DNA of 64,000 nt from Chrysemys picta bellii (Eukaryota > Chordata > Testudines > Emydidae): NCBI RefSeq assembly GCF_011386835.1, contig NC_088796.1, positions 67,345,468 through 67,409,467 on the forward strand, in the 5' to 3' direction. Of the stretch, positions 13,363 to 25,030 are shown one piece after another (the stretch's first letter is position 1; each line of letters starts with the position of its first letter). Both the position numbers and the translations under genes were made by a program. The notes under the pieces were generated by a model. That model did no database searches, was not told the origin of the DNA, and worked only from the letters and a program-made list of their open reading frames with translations.

Positions 13363-13945
13363 TAGGGTTACCATACATCCGGATTTTCCCAGACACGTCC
13401 TGCTTTTTGGTCCTCAAATCCCCGTCCAGGGGGAATTTCCAAAAAGCTGAACATGTCCGGGAAAATACTCCCAGCTTTGCCGGCATCCCTGCCCCAGTCC
13501 CGGGCTTACCTTAGAGTGGGCTCCGGCAGGCTGCGAGCTGCAGGCGGATTCCCCCCAGCGCCAGCGGCTGCTGAAGAGCCGAGCTGCCCGAGCGCTACCG
13601 GCTTCACGGTTTGCCGCGCAGCCCCCATACCTCCAGACCCTGCGACCCTGGTCAGGCGCTTCCCCTCCCAGGCTCCGGCTGCTGCTGTGCTGGGGAAGCG
13701 CCCGGCCGGGGGCACTGGGGCTGGAGATATGGAGGCTGCCCTGCAAACCGTGAAGCTGGTAACACTCAGGCAGCTGTTTCGTGTGGCTGGGAGGGAGGAG
13801 GGAGAATGCGGGGTGCTCAGGGGAGGGGGCGGAGTTGGGGTGGGGACTTTGGGGAAGGGGTTGGAATGGGGGTGGGGCAGGGGCGAAGTTGGGGCGGGGC
13901 CCCGTGGAGTGTCCTCTTTTCTCAATATTCAAATATAGTAACCCT
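13363..13945. mobile_element. GC-rich non-autonomous hAT element, 8-bp duplication AAGTTAGC
   Basis: Identical AAGTTAGC copies flank the unit (13355-13362 and 13946-13953), which is the hAT duplication length. The ends are imperfect inverted repeats (AGGGTTACCATAC and a TAGTAACCCT end). The inside is very GC- and CpG-rich and holds an internal inverted repeat: CAAACCGTGAAGCTGGTAAC near 13744 opposes GCTACCGGCTTCACGGTTTG near 13595. That explains the long overlapping frames on both strands here. No transposase is encoded. Confidence 0.88.
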
Positions 13946-14115
13946 AAGTTAGCATTTGTCAAATGTGGTAAAGTCTGGAGAACTCAGGAAATTCTGTACA
14001 TTCTTTTGATTCTCTAAACACCTAGACCAAAAGGTTTTCACAATCTGTTGTAAGCTGCAGTTGTTTGATATATCACCATGTTAGAGATCATGCTTCCAGC
14101 TACCAGTTATGACTA

Positions 14116-14300
14116 CACCTCTACCCCGATATAACGCGACCCGATATAACACAAATTCGGATAGAATGCGGCAGTGCTCCGGGGGGCGGTGGAGCTGCAC
14201 ACTCTGGCGGATCAAAGAAAGTTTGATATAACGCGGTTTCACCTGTAACGCGGTAAGAGTTTTTGGCTCCCAAGGACAGCGTTATATCGGGGTGGAGGTG
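14116..14300. mobile_element. TA-flanked MITE, copy 1
   Basis: The 185-bp unit lies between TA dinucleotides (14114-14115 and 14301-14302). Its terminal inverted repeats are CACCTCTACCCCGATATAAC and its reverse complement, with internal subterminal copies of GATATAACGCG. TA duplications point to the Tc1/mariner-pogo superfamily. It carries no coding sequence. Two more copies in this window (32367-32560 and 45469-45656) share the termini and the phrase TTTTGGCTCC/GGAGCCAAAA. Confidence 0.9.
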
Positions 14301-14522
14301 TATTATTGGATAAAGTTGTACTTGGAACCTTTCAAACAATCAGGGCTGAGGTGCACAGAGGTAGAGCTGGAATGCAATTAGCTAGGAGAGAGAAAGATCA
14401 TTCAAAGACTAAAAAAAACAAAAACAAAAAAACTATCCATAATTAGCATTTGTACATGCAAAAACCTTGTTAAGAAGGGCTCAGTCTTAAGGTTGTGAGT
14501 TATTCCTTAGTCAGAAGACTTT

Positions 14523-14709
14523 TAGGCTATATCTGCACTACCACTTATGTCGATATAATTTATGTTGCTCAGAGGTGTGAATAAGCCACTCCCCGGAGTG
14601 AAATAAGTTACACTGACCTAAGCACCAGTGTGGACAGTGTTATGTCGGTGGGAAAGCTTCTTCAATGCAGTTGCGCCACTGTAAGCTTTTTAGTGTAGGC
14701 ATACAGCCT
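14523..14709. mobile_element. Short hAT-like MITE
   Basis: The ends AGGCTATATCTGCACTAC and TTTAGTGTAGGCATACAGCCT are imperfect inverted repeats of the AGGCTATGTCTACACT type common in reptile genomes. The inside has no coding capacity. I could not match an 8-bp target duplication, so the boundaries are approximate. Confidence 0.7.
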
Positions 14710-17700
14710 GAGTCTCTACACCTAGCTCAAAGGGCCCCATACAATTGAGGAAGAGACCAGTTGGCCAGAACATCATTCTTGGAAGGATTGATTAACCTTC
14801 AACATGGAGCCAATTAGCAATGATAAGGATCTAAGTCCCTTTGCAAATGGAAAGAAAGTGCAATAGGCTGTTAAAGAAAGGAGTGGAATTTACTACAGAA
14901 TAGTACATCTCTAATTCCATAAACCAGCATGGAAACCAATATATTCTCAGTAAAGTGCTAAATTAAGAGCATATTGTAGTAATACAAATTTTCATATACT
15001 GTCTTGCTTATCCACCAGCTGCCAGAAGGGAACAACTGTTTGAGAAGAATGGCAGTAGAACTAAAATATCAAAAATAATAGTTAAAAAGGCAGCAAACAC
15101 GACATCTTAATTTGGAAACATGGACATAAAATCTATATCGAATATCTACAGTTTTTTTATGGCTCATTTTGAAGCATGGATCCAGTGATGCAATTTCTTT
15201 GTGTATGTAGTCTGTACAGGATTGGACTGCATCTATAGATAAACCAGTGAGATTTCAGGAGTATTTCTTTCAATTAATTCACATATTATTCAGGGAACAT
15301 AGCATGAAACCTGATATCCAATGTACATTAGATGAAAGATTTACTTGCACAGGGTTTTGTTCCACTGTGCTTCAGTGTTTTTAAATAGACTATAACCAGA
15401 TTTTTGTTTAGAATGGAGCAGTCATTCTATACATAGTTGTGTGCGCGCGCTGTTGTGTGTGGGTTTTTTTAATTGATTGTTAGAAGAAAGTTAACGTTGC
15501 AAACTCAAGCACGCAAAAAAGTTGGGAAATGCCAGAACTAAGGTTGGCAATGTCAATTTCTAATATCTGAGTGCTTGATTTTGCAAACACAAGGTTCTAA
15601 CATAGGAAATTATATAAAAAACTGCTAAGATTTTATAAAAACAAACTGGAAAAAAAACCCATCATGCAGAAGCATTCAGACCACCCCCACATTATCAACA
15701 AGATTAGGACTCTTAGATTCACAGATTGATAGGAGTAGTAGATGGTTATCCTGTATGGGGACCACTAAGAAGAGGAGACAGGACATTTTGCCAGTGGGCT
15801 TTATAGCTATTGGCTAGGCAGTTGAGGAATGTTGAGATTCAAGGTTCTTGAGCTCAATTCTAGGCCCTGAAAGGGAGGGTACATTAGTGGTTTACACAGA
15901 CTTCAGTTTCTCACTCTGCTCCTATTCCTCCCAGTCTCTGCTCCTCAACCCTTTGCATTTGAGTCAGGTGGTTCCTACTGGGTGCTAGTAGAGAGACCCA
16001 GTTCACAGTCCTACCTCTCAGTTCAGGTTACTAGGACCATAGCATGACATCTGGGAGGAGAAATTGCTTGGTAGCCCCTTCCAACTTGGAATAGAACATG
16101 CTTTGTCACTCTGTGCATGCACAGTCTGGCTGGCACATAGGAGCTGAGTGGGAATAGGGCATGCTCAAAGCAGACAAACAATCGTCAGAGACTACTGCTG
16201 CCAGCCAATAACAAATCTTGGCTAAACATGTTCAAATTGCATTTTTCAGAGGCTTATAAACTGACTCACTTTGAGTGGATTTTCTTCACAAGGACAGCAA
16301 ATGGCATTTCCCTGACACTTGGATTTCACATGGACAAAACAACCTATTTTTCTCTAACCTGGTTTTCAAAAACAGTTGAACCTTTATTACTGAAGTATCA
16401 CACACAATCACCCTGAGAGAGACCCTACATGAAAAATTTCAGCCCAAACAAACAGTTAAAGTTTGGCAAAGTTATAAGCAACTGAAATAGGGTCTTATAG
16501 TATTTGGCAACGTTAACTAGAGGCATTAAACTAAATTACCATCACAAATTATTCAGTAATGTCCCAATTTAAAAATAGTTTAATCAATAATAAAATAAAT
16601 AATAACAGTAAACTGTCCTTTGAAATATATGTATCAACCAAAACCAGTTTATTTTATAAACATACTGCTTTTGTAGGTTATGAGAGATTGATAATACCTA
16701 CTACTTTAATTTATGAATCTGACTAATTTTCCTAGGTGGTAAATATAACTCAGGAGAAAAACAAAAATCATGAAGTGTGGAATTTGTCCCCAAACAGGCA
16801 AAATCAATTAAAAAGAGAAATAAAATTTCCTCTGCTTCCCAGCCCCGAACAGTACTGCAAAGAAAATAATTTAGGGTAATTCCCTCCCCAAAGAAATCTG
16901 AAGGAAAATAAAAATTACTAAAAAGGATACTGTTTTGAAAACTAATTTTAACTTTCTAGGATGGTGTAATCCAGTGTTAGTTTTAAAATAATAAAATTTG
17001 TCAAAAGCAAGCAACTATGGAATAATCTAGTATTCGGTACCACAAATAGGAATTATACTCCAATTTGATTAACAGTTTAAGTATTGTAAAAGCCCAATGT
17101 TCCAGAAAACAGTCTCAGCATAATAATGACTTCAGCGGGCAGATTTGATACATAAAGAATTACATCATTAAAACAGCTACCAGATAAAAGGAACACATTT
17201 ATTTTGGGTGCAGTCTTGAACCATTGGATCTAAATCTTTAATCTGTCTTTTGCCTTTCATTTATACATCTAAATTTATCTTCTTTCAAAACAGTGTTTCC
17301 TAAAAATACAGGCAGCAGAAAGATAAAAAGCATTAAAATTCATGAGGAATCTATTAAAATTTCTATTTGAACTACTGGACAAAAATGAACTACTACATTT
17401 TTGGATCCAAATTTTATTTTTAAAAAAGGAGGTAATGAAATCTTTGAATTCTCATTCTTCAAACAGCATGCTAAAAATCACTTAGGTTTAGTTACATTAT
17501 TACACTACAAAGGAATCATAGTGTAGCTAATATCCTCTGCAGAACAGAAACCAGCTGTAATCAAGCACACACTTTCCTGGCCAGAAATATCAGGTCTTAA
17601 ACATTCCTGGAGGGATAACTATTCTATGTGTGTTTTCCTTTAATAGCTCTCATATGCTCAAGTACCCTGTTCATCTTTAATCACTTGGCCAATATTAAAC

Positions 17701-19150
17701 AATGAATGAGAATATGCCAAAATGTATATTACAATCTTAATAGCCCTACTCCCATGCCCTAAAGTAGGATAATTAGGCATTCCTCAATAAACCTCACACA
17801 CAGACACACATGTAGTTAAAATAAATATATATTTCAAATTAAGTTACTAAGAAACATTTCCTAGAAGACACAATGGTCAATAACAGCAACCATTTTCCAT
17901 TTTTTTTTTTTAAATTAGAAGTACATTTTTAAACTAAAACTTGATATCTAAATACCTACATTAAAACCCTCAGTCCTAATCTTCCAAACAGTTACAACTT
18001 TATGCACAAATAGTAACAAAGACACACATTTTTCCAGGATTAGCGCCTTATTTCATAGCGATTAGGATTCAATTTTTAAATTAACACCGCCAGTAGAGTG
18101 TTTTTGGACACTAATATGATCCCACCCTAGTTTAATTACATCCCTTAAAAATAAAAGAAGAAAGGGAAAACACCTTAAAACCTAACTATGAATTCACAGT
18201 TATAGTAAACAGCTTGCATCTATCTAGCTCCTATAGTACAAAATTCTATTGATGGAAGGTGAAGGGATATTAAAAAAGAAACTAAGGCAGCAGTATCAGA
18301 TTATACTAGTGAATGAATACTGCATGACCTCTTATAAAATTCCTTACTATTCCTGTGGCTGAAGAAGTGATCCGCAAATAGAGGGCTTCAAGGGAAAAGT
18401 GACAACGTATCTATATTTGCATGATACATTAACAATTAATTCCCTACTTCCTGTCCACCATCATAACACCCAAAAAGCCATTTGCAGGAAAGATTCAAGT
18501 AGGCTACAGCTGTCAGAGATGGCCATGCTGTCCTTCCAGACTTGCCATATGTGGTGAAAATGCCAGTAGTTGTCTGCAGAGCAAACCAAAATTTAGGCTT
18601 TGAGGTACCCTCACCCACACCACAGATGAGCTTTCAAAACAGCTGGAGAGCAGAACCATCCCCACTCCCACATCAGTAAAGAGACATTGTGCCATCTGAT
18701 ATGCATATTCACAAAAATTATTATCTAATAACAAATTGCTGTTTCCTGAAAAGCATTAAAATCTCTCTTGGCTTTCAGTTTGCCACAGAGAACCAGTAGT
18801 GGGAGCACTGTCGTTGCAGTTCAGCAACACGTAGCTGCATACCTACCGTTCTCTCCCTCTTCCTCCCAGATTCTAAACCCCCCTTTCCACAATCTTAAGA
18901 CACCTACAGGATTTTGAAAAGATGCAGTGGATTTTAGAGGGGGGCAAAAAAAAAATCCATACCACGGACCTAAATATAGAGAAATCAACTTTAACCAGGG
19001 AGGACAGAGATTCTGGACAATAAATGAAAAAGGTGCTGTAGATAAGCTTTTCATCCTAAAAAAGTGTGCGAAAATATTCTACCAGCGTCCCTTTATGTAA
19101 TCTGGAGCAAAAGTCTGCCAAAAGCTTTGACTGGAGAAAGACAAGAGAAA
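14710..19150. other. Long AT-rich intron stretch, nothing recognised
   Basis: Over 4.4 kb without a recognisable exon, terminal repeat or transposon protein. A somewhat GC-richer patch at 15700-16220 may be an old repeat but shows no termini. A short alternating GT/GC run lies at 15437-15465. Confidence 0.45.
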
Positions 19151-19325
19151 GGGAGGAGAGATAGCTCAGTGGTTTGAGCATCGCCTGCTAAACCCAGGGT
19201 TGTGAGTTCAATCCTTGAGGGGGCCATTTAGGGATCTGGGGCAAAATCCTACTTGGTCCTGCTAGTGAAGGCAGGGGACTGGACTCAATGACCTTTTAAG
19301 ATCCCTTCCAGTTCTATGAGATAGG
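19151..19325 (+). repeat. Turtle tRNA-Lys-type SINE
   Basis: The head is tRNA-like, with an A box TAGCTCAGTGG at 19162-19172 and a B box GGTTGTGAGTTCAATCC at 19198-19214. A tRNA-unrelated body follows (GGCAAAATCCTACTTGGTCC, GGACTGGACTCAATGACC) and the unit ends near GTTCTATGAGATAG. This is the structure of the RNA polymerase III-derived SINE of cryptodiran turtles, mobilised by CR1-type LINE enzymes. It is the strongest taxonomic marker in the window. It is not a tRNA gene. Confidence 0.9.
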
Positions 19326-20747
19326 TATATCTCCATATATTAATATACAAATATTGTACAAACTTGATCATGTGAACTTTCTTATCAAAATGATATTGAA
19401 GTGGGTCATGTGAGCATCTGAGCTTCTTCACATCCCATCCAACAAGCAGAAGTGAAGAAGGGACTGCCTGAGAAGAATTTGGAGAGAGGGTTGAGATTTT
19501 AACCTTTAATGTTCTGCAGTAGAAAGCTCTTCACAGCTGAAACTGGAAGAGCACTGGCCAGAAGGGAAGGAACACAGAGAGTAATGCAGGAAATTTTCAG
19601 GAAAGAAGAGGGATATTGAGATCCCTAAAAGTCGGATACAGGGTATTTCTGAGCTTCAGCTATGTACAGTTGGCAACTCACGTGAGTGGAGATCCAAGGA
19701 CCTCAAGTGGTAGTCTCTTCCAGCAGCTCCACTAAAATTCAAAGCCCTGTGAAAGCTGGAGATTTATTTACAACTGAGGCTGATCAGCAGGCTTTGAAGC
19801 CTGTGCTTAGAGTTCGGGTACCATGCACACAGACTTCAAAAGCACTGTGGCCTGCTCTCCCAGATTATTCAAAGGTTTGGGATGCCTAAGACTTTCAGGT
19901 AATTGTCTAATTTTACAATTAGACAATTAACTATTTAAAATAGTTTGAATTCAAAGAAAGTCCCAGTTCAAAATCCATAACTTTATACTAGATTCCAATG
20001 CTACTTAATGCTACTCATTAGTGACAACTATTATAAAAAGAAATCCAGAGTACCACATTAAGTACCAAATGATTTTCTAAAATAAGTTTACTTCCGTTGA
20101 ACTCCACTTCAATCCCTCTCACATTCAGTACATTTCTGGCAATGTAGATTATGCCAAACATTTTTTAATTGGAGAAAGCATCACCTGGATGCAAGAGGTA
20201 AAGCATCGCTCTTTTGAGCTTCAATAGTTTCAAACCATATCACTCACAAGCACAAGAAGAGTCTCCAAGACTTCAGCTCTAGCCGCTATTAAATGAGGAA
20301 GACAATTAAATAAATAAATGTCAGCACATATTATCTACTCTAACTCATTCTGAAATCTGTAATATGAGACCTCCGAAGCAGTTGGTACTTTAAGTTTCTC
20401 AGGAATGCATAACACGTATGGAAGCCAAAATTCCCAAAAAGCTGTCCACTCCAGAAATGCTCTACATTTTCTCACGTCAAATATCTTAATAGAGACTATA
20501 TAGGTGATATATTGTCTAGAACATTGGATATAATTTATTTTACAAGAGCTTCAATAACGTATAAAGGATGAACCATGTTTTGTTGCTCTATGTATACAGT
20601 CACTAAATAATTTGATGGCTGTTAATATCGTACAGTGTTTTGAACATGTAAATAGCATTTCAGTGTTAAGTATTGTCTTTTTTCAACACAAAACAAACAT
20701 TTCAGACAATTTTATTACAAACTTCCCCTTAAAAGATTAATATTTCA
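19326..20747. other. Intron, nothing recognised
   Basis: No exon or repeat terminus recognised. A short local palindrome (TCTAATTTTACAATTAGACAA) occurs near 19905. Confidence 0.4.
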
Positions 20748-20892
20748 TTATTGTATACAGTGTTGCTGTACCCGGGTTGGTCCCAAGATATTAGGGACAA
20801 GGTGGGTGAGGCAGTATCTTTTATTGGACCAACCTCTATTGGTGAGAGACAAACTTTCAAGCTTACACAAAGCTCTTCCTCTGTTCTGAAAC
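20748..20892 (+). repeat. Interspersed repeat, probably Penelope-type 3' terminal fragment
   Basis: The segment contains GTTGCTGTACCCGGGTTGGTC, ACAAGGTGGGTGAGG, TTTTATTGGACCAACCTCT and GAGACAAACTTTCAAGCTTA. I recognise this wording as a common turtle and crocodile repeat that resembles the GTAGCCGTGTTAGTC terminal repeats of Penelope-like elements seen elsewhere in the window. No RT sequence adjoins it. The class is inferred. Confidence 0.5.
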
Positions 20893-22122
20893 AGCACTTT
20901 TCCATGAAAAACAAATATTTCTTCCATTATTAAATTTTGAAAAACGCTTGGTTTATTCACCAAAAATAGGGTTTCCTTCAGACACGGACCTATTTCTTTT
21001 TCAGTATTGTTAGACTGTGATAGATAAATTAATTGCAACAATGCAACTAAAGACACCAGCACTTTTGATTTACACTGGTACTACAATGGTGCAGAATAAC
21101 CTGCTAAAGCAGTGGTGAGCCTTGTGCACCACTGAAACAACTTACAACTGTATACAAGGAGTTATGAACACAGCAGACTTTGGTAATGCAAAAAGACCTC
21201 CCTTAAGAGGTTCACACTTTGGCTAGCCCTACATGGATACAAAAGGAAGGCTGTGGGAAGAAAGAGGAACAAGCAATATCAGTGCAGAGTGGCCTAGAAG
21301 CAAACCTACTGTTCCATGAAAAAGGCGCTGGCACCAGCATTTACAAATGGAGCAGAAAGGGGTAATAGTGGAGTTATGACTACACCTCCCTTAGAACTAG
21401 TAAGAAACATTTTTAAAAGAGTGAGAGTTACCACTGCAGTTTATACTCTCCGGAAGCTGCAAGAAGAAGTCTGGATGAGACAATCAAAATTGCTGCTGCT
21501 GTAATATGTCTTCTCCATAGCTTTCTCAGTGCTGGGCTGTTTATATCCTTGCACCTATCAGTGATCACACTATAGAACAATGACCATAGTAGCTAAAAAG
21601 TTACAAACTTTAATGCTCTTCAGTGTGGATCAACTATTTCCATTCTATTTTAGAGATGTAAAGTCAAACGTACCAAAGTTTGTATATTTTATGCTGAACA
21701 AACATCTACTGAGGGACAAGACTGACCATTAAATTTAACCAGTCTGACCAACATTTGAATCCAGGCCAGAAGGGGAAAAAAAGAAAAAAAGGGGGGGGGG
21801 CATAATGAATTGTATAACCTGGCACCCATTAATATTTTGTGTTTCACCTTTGTCAGTCATGAATTCAAACTAATTTAAAAATAAATTTGACAATAGCCTT
21901 TGTTTTATTCTCAACCAACCATTTAAAGACTAAAAAAGTACCTAAATCTGGTTATTGTTACTTCTACTGCTATTAGCCCTCCAATACCAATACTAAAATA
22001 ATAAAATAATTAGTTGTCACATCAAACTAAATATTTTGGAGCTTCACCAAAATATTAACAGCAGCAAGTTTTCACTGACCCTTCCAAAGTCTTAATTTCT
22101 CTTTTCATCTGGATCTCTGTAC
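20893..22122. other. Intron, nothing recognised
   Basis: AT-rich sequence with a purine run ending in G10 near 21790; no exon or repeat terminus seen. Confidence 0.4.
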
Positions 22123-22136
22123 AGCTCGTAAATAGT

Positions 22137-22322
22137 ATCAGGGGGTAGCCGTGTTAGTCTGTATCTACAAAAACAACAAGGAGTCTTGTGTGAACTTTAC
22201 TTTTGTTCTATGTGCCTAACCAAAAAAAGGCATCCGAAGAAGTGAGGTTTTTACCCACGAAAGCTTATGCCCAAATAAATCTGTTAGTCTTTAAGGTGCC
22301 ACCAGACTCCTTGTTGTTTTTG
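22137..22322 (+). mobile_element. Penelope-type terminal-repeat insertion with captured flank, 14-bp duplication
   Basis: Identical 14-bp copies AGCTCGTAAATAGT lie at 22123-22136 and 22323-22336, marking an insertion of 186 bp. Its left part (GGGTAGCCGTGTTAGTCTG, then AACAACAAGGAGTCT) is a Penelope-type terminal repeat. Its right part carries the same terminal repeat inverted (GGTGCCACCAGACTCCTTG). Between the two sits 22185-22221, a perfect 37-nt reverse complement of 22356-22392 just outside the insertion. Flank sequence was therefore copied into the element during integration. No coding sequence is present. Confidence 0.85.
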
Positions 22323-22394
22323 AGCTCGTAAATAGTTAAACATACTTTTTTTTTCGGTTAGGCACATAGAACAAAAGTAAAGTTCACACAAGAC

Positions 22395-22840
22395 CAAGAA
22401 ACAAATGAGTAGATTAAAAAGCAACTTTTGCTTCCCCTTTGATCATTTTCATTGCATTTTATTGTAATAGTAGTTCACTCTTTTCAAACATTGAAGTCGT
22501 CTAGGAACAGACATTTAACCAGTTCTGCACAATAAACAAGTATTTCTTCTATTAAACAGAGTTGGTCTCCTAATTTACCTACAAAATAAGTAGAGCATGG
22601 GACATTGGCAATGCAATCTTTCCCCCAATCCTCTACTAATGGGTCTTATTATTTGGCATGCATTATCATGTTCTAATGCTGCACAAAATAAGTACAGAAT
22701 CTCTACCCCTCAAGAGTTTATAAAGGTAAACAATCAAAACAAATTTCACTATGAAACCCAGAGGAAGATACTCAAATTTTATTTTTATATGTTAAATGTA
22801 TCCCTATTCTACAATATTGGGGTGGAGAGGACATCAGACT
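22395..22840. other. Intron, nothing recognised
   Basis: AT-rich sequence without recognisable elements. An open frame at 22597-22842 lacks any domain or splice support. Confidence 0.4.
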
Positions 22841-23430
22841 GACACAGATTAGGGTTCAAAGACTTCACACCAAGAGAATCTGTCGGAGGGATGTGAAAAC
22901 AGCAAAAAAGGTAATGCATCCGGCATGTTGATGCTGGCACAGGGGTACCATGGAAGAAGGCAAAAGACAGGAGTGGGAGAAATCAGCAAAGGAGGCAAAG
23001 CTACAATCATTGAGCGATGGCATGGTAAGAAATGGAATCCAACATGGAAGCCAGCATGAAGTTGTGCATGGCTTTGCAGACAAAGACAATAACTTTGAAA
23101 TGACAAGTAAAGGTAAGTCTGTAAAGGGATTTGAAGAATGAAGCAACATGGCCTGATAAACAGAAGATAATTTTAGCAGCTGTATTTTTCAGCAAACTAA
23201 ACAGGACTAATGTGGGTAGAAAGGCCAAAGAAGAGGTTACAGTAATGAAGGCAGGGTCTGACTAGGGTTTTATTCTGTACAGCACAGGAAAGATTTTATG
23301 TTGCTGAAGTGGCAAAACATGGTGACAACCTGGAAGCCTGGCAAGAAAGAAAATGAAGCATGAAATAGGAACCCAAGATTGTAAACCTGGGTGACAGATG
23401 GTTCTGTTGTTCGTAACAATGGAGAAAAGA
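22841..23430 (+). repeat. Old interspersed repeat, class uncertain
   Basis: Purine-rich text with phrases such as GTAAAGGGATTTGAAGAATG, ATAATTTTAGCAGCTGTA, GAAGAGGTTACAGTAATGAA and GGGTGACAGATGG follows the wording of an ancient vertebrate dispersed repeat also present in mammals. The copy is heavily diverged and I cannot assign its class or ends. Overlapping open frames on both strands here are by-products. Confidence 0.4.
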
Positions 23431-23691
23431 AGTGAAAAGGTTTAACCTTGATTTAGGAGGAACTACCTCTAAACACAAACAGAATAGTTCAGTCTCCATG
23501 CCCATTCAGTCCGTGGCCTCTATTGTGCATATGCCAACAATGTTACCTGTCTCCAACCATGCAGTAGTAACAGTGCTAAAATCATCTCAAAACATAAAAT
23601 CAAAAGGTCATGATTACACATGGTGCTTAGCTGTTATGGTGACAGGTGCACTATACTGGCATTGATGGAGAGAATTTGTAGACGTTTCTTC

Positions 23692-23953
23692 GGGCTGGTC
23701 TACACGGGGGGGGGAGGAAATCAATCTAAGATACACAACTTCAGCTACGTGAATAGCGTATCTTAATAGCGTAGCTGAAGTTGAAGTATCTAGATCGATT
23801 TACCTTGGGTCCTCACAGCGCGGGATCGACGGCCGCAGCTCCCCCGTCAACTCCGCTACCGCCGCTCGCTCCGGTGGAGTTCCGGAGTCGACTGGGTGCA
23901 CAATAAATCGATTGCTACCTGCCGATACAGCGGGTAGTCTGGACGTACCCTTT
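23692..23953. mobile_element. hAT-like MITE with GC-rich core
   Basis: The ends GGGCTGGTCTACAC and GTCTGGACGTACCC are imperfect inverted repeats. Inside are subterminal inverted repeats (CTTCAGCTACGTGAATAGCGT against GCGTAGCTGAAGTTGAAG) and a CpG-rich core. The same family recurs at 62233-62526 (shared CTTCAGCTA..., GAGCGAGCGGCGGTAGC, CAGCGGGTAG). No transposase. Confidence 0.8.
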
Positions 23954-24629
23954 CACTAAAGAAGGCATTTGATAGACTATGGAACCTGAGGTAGCACTGT
24001 TATACTCCTAAACTCTGAACTACTTATGGTGATAATCCATCTCTCCTTTGAGGGAACAGAAATCGCTGAAGTCCTGCTTGAGAAAACAGAGAACAAAAGA
24101 ACATTTAACCTAGCTTCACAAAGCTAAAAGGATGTTTACTGGTATTTGTTAGAACTGCTTGATTTAAGTAGGAAGACTTGTTTGGCATAATCTTGTCTCT
24201 GTTTGTCTGTTTTTTGTTCATATAAAAAGTATATTTTATATTATCTTTGATGGATGTAAATTTCTACCATTTTAAAGAAATGATACCAACAGTTATAAGG
24301 ACTCGCTTCACAACATCATACCTGTGATCTCTTTTCAACAGAAGGCACTACAGCTCACTGGAAGTAACATTAACTGTTTTGATTCATTGCTCACCTTTAA
24401 GTGAGTGGCTGAGAAATTTTAGCAATACAAAACAGGTCAAGATTATGACTGTGTAAATGGAGAATCGCAAATAATTAGAGTTTTTTAGTGCTCTCGTCAA
24501 CTAAAAGATGTGGTTACACTAAAAGGAAATATCTGAATAGTTCTTTATTTAATTTAGTTGATATATAAGGAGCTAGCATTAAGTTTTTCAAGCTGGGAGT
24601 CTATAGTTACACACTAAAGTAAAAATGGA
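23954..24629. other. Intron, nothing recognised
   Basis: No repeat terminus or exon recognised. Confidence 0.4.
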
Positions 24630-24785
24630 CTGATTTTCAGAAGCATTCTTCTCCCACAGTGGTGTGTGGTTTCTGTTTTTTAAATTATTGTAGTGGAAGC
24701 TCTGGGTGCTGAGCAACTCTGAATTGCCAGGTTATTTTTATGTAGGTGCCTAACTTTGGGCTCCCAAGTTAGAAAAAAATCACCC
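24630..24785. repeat. Old foldback-type repeat relic
   Basis: The words GATTTTCAGAAGCATTC, GCTCTGGGTGCTGAGCAA and GTAGGTGCCTAACTTTGGG match the foldback element at 8500-8895. One arm is more decayed than in that copy. Confidence 0.45.
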
Positions 24786-24844
24786 CTAGGTTTTTACAGG
24801 TAGGTAAATGCTCCAAGGGACTAGACACAGGCCAGGATAGAATA

Positions 24845-25030
24845 AAATCATGAATTCTAGTCCCAGCTCTGCCACTAATTCATTGTGTGGCTTCTGACAG
24901 GTCTCAACCTCTGTGTTTCATTTGCCCCTATCCATAAAATGGAAACAACACTTAGCTAGGTCACAGGGTTTATTCAGAGGTTTACTGTTTGTACAGTACT
25001 TTAAAGATATCAAGTACAGAAATGCTAAAA
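24845..25030 (+). repeat. MIR-type CORE-SINE relic
   Basis: The order CCCAGCTCTGCCACTAATTC, TGTGTGGCTTCTGACAGGTC, AACCTCTGTGTTTCATTTG, ATAAAATGGAAACAACACTTA, GTCACAGGGTTTATTCAGAGG, CAGTACTTTAAAGAT follows the mammalian MIR/CORE-SINE consensus from the tRNA-unrelated core to near the 3' end. The tRNA-like head is missing or unreadable. An element of this age in a turtle implies insertion before or early in amniote evolution, or an equivalent reptile family. Confidence 0.65.

Noticed and set aside
13414..13962. Long overlapping open frames on both strands (up to 182 codons)
   Set aside because: They lie inside a GC-rich hAT element with an 8-bp target duplication and an internal inverted repeat; stop codons are rare there because of composition.
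19151..19230. tRNA-like sequence with A and B boxes
   Set aside because: It is the head of a SINE with a tRNA-unrelated body, and a second copy exists at 53.7 kb; the cloverleaf is degraded.
22849..23228. Overlapping minus-strand frames of 73-94 codons
   Set aside because: They run antisense to an old purine-rich dispersed repeat; three competing frames and no domain.
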